Shown here: positions 7,073 through 9,652 of the stretch, in pieces
Numbering within the stretch: position 1 is the first letter of the stretch
Layout of the letters: every line of letters starts with the position of its first letter
NCBI GenBank assembly: GCA_027728145.1
Contig: JAQBZV010000023.1
Coordinates: forward strand, 1-9,652
Direction: 5' to 3'
From: Actinomycetota bacterium
GTDB lineage: Bacteria > Actinomycetota > Actinomycetes > Actinomycetales > Microbacteriaceae
DNA length: 9,652 nt
Notes under the pieces: model-generated
Databases searched by the model: none
What the model was told of the DNA's origin: nothing
What the model saw: only the letters and a program-made list of their open reading frames with translations
Program-made: the position numbers and the translations under genes

Positions 7073-7084
7073 TACGAGTGCCAG
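7058..7084. promoter_or_regulatory. CIRCE element 2 (HrcA operator), distal
   Basis: TTAGCACTC-N9-GAGTGCCAG has a perfect left arm and 7 of 9 matches in the right arm with the exact 9-base spacer. Its start is 46 bases from that of the proximal element. It lies nearer the divergent methyltransferase gene, 27 bases before that start codon. Confidence 0.8.
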
Positions 7085-7099
7085 TTCGTGTCGCACTGA

Positions 7100-7105
7100 C
7101 AGAAT
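7100..7105 (+). promoter_or_regulatory. Candidate -10 box for a leaderless methyltransferase transcript
   Basis: CAGAAT ends 6 bases before the GTG at 7112, and no Shine-Dalgarno sequence precedes that GTG. This is the pattern expected of leaderless actinobacterial mRNAs. No convincing -35 is seen. Confidence 0.35.
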
Positions 7106-7111
7106 GGCTGT

Positions 7112-8290
7112 GTGGAGCGAAGCGAACTGGAAGCACTGCTCACCCCGGAATCTTTGGCCCTTCTGGCGAGTATCGATGAGCCCCATTCACCCGATGATGT
7201 AGTGGCTCGCGTCTCACAGTTGCGAAAAAAAGGGCACTCCCTGGCAACGGTCAGTGCCGTCATGGGACAACTCGCGCTGCGCTCCAAAGCGAGAGAGAAG
7301 TTCGGCGAATTTGCCCACCGGATGCTCTTCTCGCGGGAAGCTCTCGAGGTTGCCTCCCGTCTCGAGGTGTCGAGTCATCACGCCGAAAGGTTCCTGAGCG
7401 CAGGAATTTCCTCCGTCACCGATGCGGGCTGTGGTCTCGGCGGTGACTCCATTGCCTGTGCGGGAGCCGGCCTGAGTGTGCGGGCCCTCGAGAAAGACGA
7501 AACCACGGCGGCACTGGCCGCTTACAACCTGCAACCCTTTGACACTGTTCAGGTGGAACATGCCGACGCCACCGAAGCTGACCTGTCTGGTGCCGAGGCC
7601 TTGTGGTTCGACCCCGCCAGGCGAGAGGGCAGTGTCCGTTTTCAGAACCCCGATGACTGGTCACCCTCACTCGAGTGGGTGTTTGAGCACGCAACCAGAG
7701 TTCCCACCGGTATCAAGCTCGCGCCAGGAATGGATCGCTCCCTGATCCCCGAGGGATGTGAGGCCCAGTGGGTGTCCTGGAAAGGCAGCGTGGTGGAAAT
7801 GGTCCTGTGGACTGGCGTCCTCGCCAGGGAGGGAATCACCCGGAGCGCGCTCGTGCTCCGCGAGGGCGGTGGAGCAGAGATTACGGGGCCTGCTGACTCA
7901 CCGGATGCACCCGTGGGGGAACTCCAGGAGTATCTGCTGGAGCCTGACGGCGCCGTCATTCGCGCTCGCCTTATCGGAGACCTCGCTCGCACCCATGATG
8001 CTCAGATGATTGATTCAACCATCGCCTATATGACCAGTCCGCACCGGGTGAGCTCTCCTATGGTGCAGTGTTTCCGAGTGCGCGAGAGTGTGCCCTACTC
8101 GACCAAGAACGTCCACAGTCTCATTGCGGGCGCGGGCCTTGGCGCCGTGGAAATCAAGAAACGAGGAATCGACCTTGACCCGGCGGCTCTGCGCACAACT
8201 CTTCCCTTGGAAGGAAAAGCCACTGCGACCCTCATTCTCACGCGCGTGGCAGGCACAAAGACCGCAATCCTCGCGGACCGGGTGGCTTAG
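7112..8290 (+). CDS. THUMP-like class I SAM-dependent methyltransferase
   Basis: Predicted cytoplasmic methyltransferase, 392 aa. A helical N-terminal region (1-95) precedes the SAM-binding motif I DAGCGLGGDS (104-113), an acidic motif II region (ALEKDE), and WFDPARR (165-171) in the motif IV catalytic position. EPDGAVIRA (277-285) and the C-terminal block VEIKKRGIDLDPAALRTTL followed by ATLILTR are typical of THUMP-like (PF18096) proteins, which suggests an RNA substrate; the actual target is unknown. The GTG start has no ribosome site and is probably leaderless. The gene is divergent from groES across a 126-base region with two CIRCE elements. Its stop overlaps the stop of the convergent DUF4190 gene by 4 bases. 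Confidence 0.85.
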   Translation: MERSELEALLTPESLALLASIDEPHSPDDVVARVSQLRKKGHSLATVSAVMGQLALRSKAREKFGEFAHRMLFSREALEVASRLEVSSHHAERFLSAGISSVTDAGCGLGGDSIACAGAGLSVRALEKDETTAALAAYNLQPFDTVQVEHADATEADLSGAEALWFDPARREGSVRFQNPDDWSPSLEWVFEHATRVPTGIKLAPGMDRSLIPEGCEAQWVSWKGSVVEMVLWTGVLAREGITRSALVLREGGGAEITGPADSPDAPVGELQEYLLEPDGAVIRARLIGDLARTHDAQMIDSTIAYMTSPHRVSSPMVQCFRVRESVPYSTKNVHSLIAGAGLGAVEIKKRGIDLDPAALRTTLPLEGKATATLILTRVAGTKTAILADRVA

Positions 8291-8676
8291 TCAGAGAGAA
8301 CGAATCCCGTGCTGACCAAAAACGCCAGAACAATGGGCAGTGCGACCAAAACCAGGATTGCGGTGCTGACCACCACAGCCACATAACTCAGTCCCAGACC
8401 GATGCTGGCTCGAATTCGGCTCACCGGGTCACCCCGCTTGGCTATGTGGCCGACAATGATGCCCACAATCGCCGGAAGAGCCCCCACCCCGAACACCGGA
8501 GCAAAAAGAATGCTGAAAACTCCCAGTCCCAGGGCGACCCGGGACACTGTGCTACCAGCCTTGGGTTCTGTGGGCTTCGGCAGTGTGCCCGTGCGCTCGA
8601 GGGAAATCTCAGAGACCGAGACCTCGGTGATGGTCTCAGGAGTGTCCTTATCCGAAGGCTGCACCTGGTCGCTCAT
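8287..8676 (-). CDS. Small DUF4190-type membrane protein
   Basis: Membrane protein of 129 aa and unknown function. A polar, acidic N-terminal tail (1-42) precedes two hydrophobic segments, about 47-77 and 92-122. ALGLGVFSILFAPVFGVGA, the connecting VGHIAKRGD and GLGLSYVAVV match the DUF4190 pattern of a hairpin of two membrane helices joined by a short basic loop. The tail probably lies in the cytoplasm (inference). It starts 23 bases after the tsaD stop on the same strand and is likely the last gene of that operon; only a weak ribosome site (TTGGAA) is seen. Its stop overlaps the stop of the convergent methyltransferase, and no intrinsic terminator is visible there. A link to tRNA modification is not supported beyond adjacency. 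Confidence 0.75.
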   Translation of the reverse strand: MSDQVQPSDKDTPETITEVSVSEISLERTGTLPKPTEPKAGSTVSRVALGLGVFSILFAPVFGVGALPAIVGIIVGHIAKRGDPVSRIRASIGLGLSYVAVVVSTAILVLVALPIVLAFLVSTGFVLSD

Positions 8677-8699
8677 ATTCCAAGACTACCGAGGTGACC

Positions 8700-9652
8700 C
8701 TAGAGCTGGATGATGGCGGGCGAGAGCGTCGAGAACACCCCACTGGTGAGCGAGGAAGGCTCAAAGCCCGCCATCATGCGCTGTGCCCCCAAGGCGGCAA
8801 TCATCGCCCCGTTGTCGGTACAGAGTGACAGTGGTGGCACCCGAAGCTCAATACCGGCTGCTTCACACCGCTCCTGAGCGAGACCCCTGACTCGGGAGTT
8901 TGCTGCTACACCGCCACCCAACAGCAAGCGCGGAATGTCGTGGTCCTGGCACGCCTGAACAGATTTGCTGATCAGCACATCCGCAACGGCCTCCTGGAAC
9001 GAACTGGCAATGGAGGGGACATCGAGGGTCTCACCACGCGCGGTAGCGGATTCGACATATCGGGCAACCGCGGTCTTGAGTCCTGAGAACGAGAAGTTAT
9101 AGCGGTGCTTCTCCTGGTCTTTCTGCGCGGTGAGCCCCCGGGGGAACCGAACACTCTCTGGGTCGCCCTCTTTCGCAATTCGATCAATCTCAGGGCCACC
9201 GGGATACACCAAACCCAACACCCGAGCGACCTTGTCAAACGCTTCGCCGGCGGCGTCATCGATGGTCTCCCCCAACAGCTGGACGTCGCTCACGAGGTCC
9301 CGCACCAGCAACAGCGAGGTGTGACCACCCGACACCAGTAGCGCAATCGTGGGAGTTTCCAAAGTGTCCTCGCCCTCTCGTAAACACTCCACTCCCACGT
9401 GGCCGACGAGGTGATTCACGGCATAGAGGGGCACACCCAAACTGACCGCTAAGGCTTTAGCCGCCCCCACGCCCACCATGAGAGCCCCGGCAAGACCCGG
9501 CCCACTGGTGACAGCGATGCCGTCCAGGTCGGAATACGCAACCCCCGCTTTCGCCAGAGCGTCCGCGAGAACCTGCGGCAGTGCCTCCAAATGGGCCCTG
9601 GCCGCTACTTCGGGAACCACACCGCCATAGCGGGCGTGCTCCTCCATCGAGG
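8700..9652 (-). CDS. tsaD: tRNA N6-adenosine threonylcarbamoyltransferase TsaD, 5' end cut by window edge
   Basis: Catalytic subunit that, with TsaB and TsaE, transfers threonylcarbamoyl to A37 of ANN-decoding tRNAs (t6A). About 317 codons are visible; the N-terminal part, usually with an ETSCDET-type motif (roughly 30-40 residues), lies beyond base 9652. The in-frame ATG at 9647 is internal and is not the start. Seen motifs are [20 protein letters not shown], the metal-ligand pair in NHLVGH (His 79 and 83 counted from that Met), [46 protein letters not shown] and TDNGAMIA with the third metal ligand (Asp 278). All are intact, so the enzyme looks functional. The DUF4190 gene follows by 23 bases and is probably co-transcribed. 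Upstream tsaB/rimI would be expected but are outside the window. Confidence 0.95.
   Translation of the reverse strand, partial: SMEEHARYGGVVPEVAARAHLEALPQVLADALAKAGVAYSDLDGIAVTSGPGLAGALMVGVGAAKALAVSLGVPLYAVNHLVGHVGVECLREGEDTLETPTIALLVSGGHTSLLLVRDLVSDVQLLGETIDDAAGEAFDKVARVLGLVYPGGPEIDRIAKEGDPESVRFPRGLTAQKDQEKHRYNFSFSGLKTAVARYVESATARGETLDVPSIASSFQEAVADVLISKSVQACQDHDIPRLLLGGGVAANSRVRGLAQERCEAAGIELRVPPLSLCTDNGAMIAALGAQRMMAGFEPSSLTSGVFSTLSPAIIQL

Noticed and set aside
9645..9647. ATG at 9647 as the tsaD start
   Set aside because: It lies in the middle of a conserved TsaD region; the open frame continues upstream to the window edge and the N-terminal motif is missing, so the gene is cut by the window.

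Overview
The window looks like chromosome of an actinobacterium of intermediate GC (roughly 55% by eye). A Microbacteriaceae-type lineage is the best guess. The grounds are GTG and TTG starts, an HrcA/CIRCE-controlled groES next to tsaD, a THUMP-like methyltransferase, a DUF4190 protein, and LIV-type transporter proteins of actinobacterial style. The taxonomic placement is inference. No mobile element, CRISPR array, rRNA or tRNA was seen.

Bases 1-4254 hold a plus-strand operon for a LIV-family (branched-chain amino acid type) ABC importer: two permeases (livH, livM) and two ATPases (livG, livF), tightly packed. LivH is unusual: it begins with a signal peptide and a small beta-sandwich, carboxypeptidase-regulatory-like domain placed before the permease. 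The operon ends at a 12-bp-stem hairpin that also ends the convergent livK gene (4255-5532, minus), which encodes the substrate-binding lipoprotein. The binding protein therefore has its own promoter. Just upstream of that promoter is a perfect inverted repeat, GTTAC-N6-GTAAC, resembling the actinobacterial GlnR nitrogen-control box. The true substrate (branched-chain amino acids, other amides, urea or another small solute) cannot be settled from sequence alone.

Bases 5689-7084 hold, on the minus strand, a RarD-type EamA transporter and, upstream of it, groES without groEL beside it. The groES promoter lies between two CIRCE operators, so HrcA heat-shock repression is strongly indicated.

Bases 7112-9652 hold a THUMP-like SAM-dependent methyltransferase (plus, divergent from groES, probably leaderless), whose stop overlaps that of a small DUF4190 membrane protein (minus). 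The DUF4190 gene lies just downstream of tsaD (minus), the tRNA t6A-synthesis enzyme, whose N-terminus runs off the right edge.

Most of this is ordinary housekeeping and transport sequence. The points most worth a second look are the LivH N-terminal domain fusion, the operator-like palindrome at livK, and the double CIRCE arrangement. I did not find evidence for a wholly new system.
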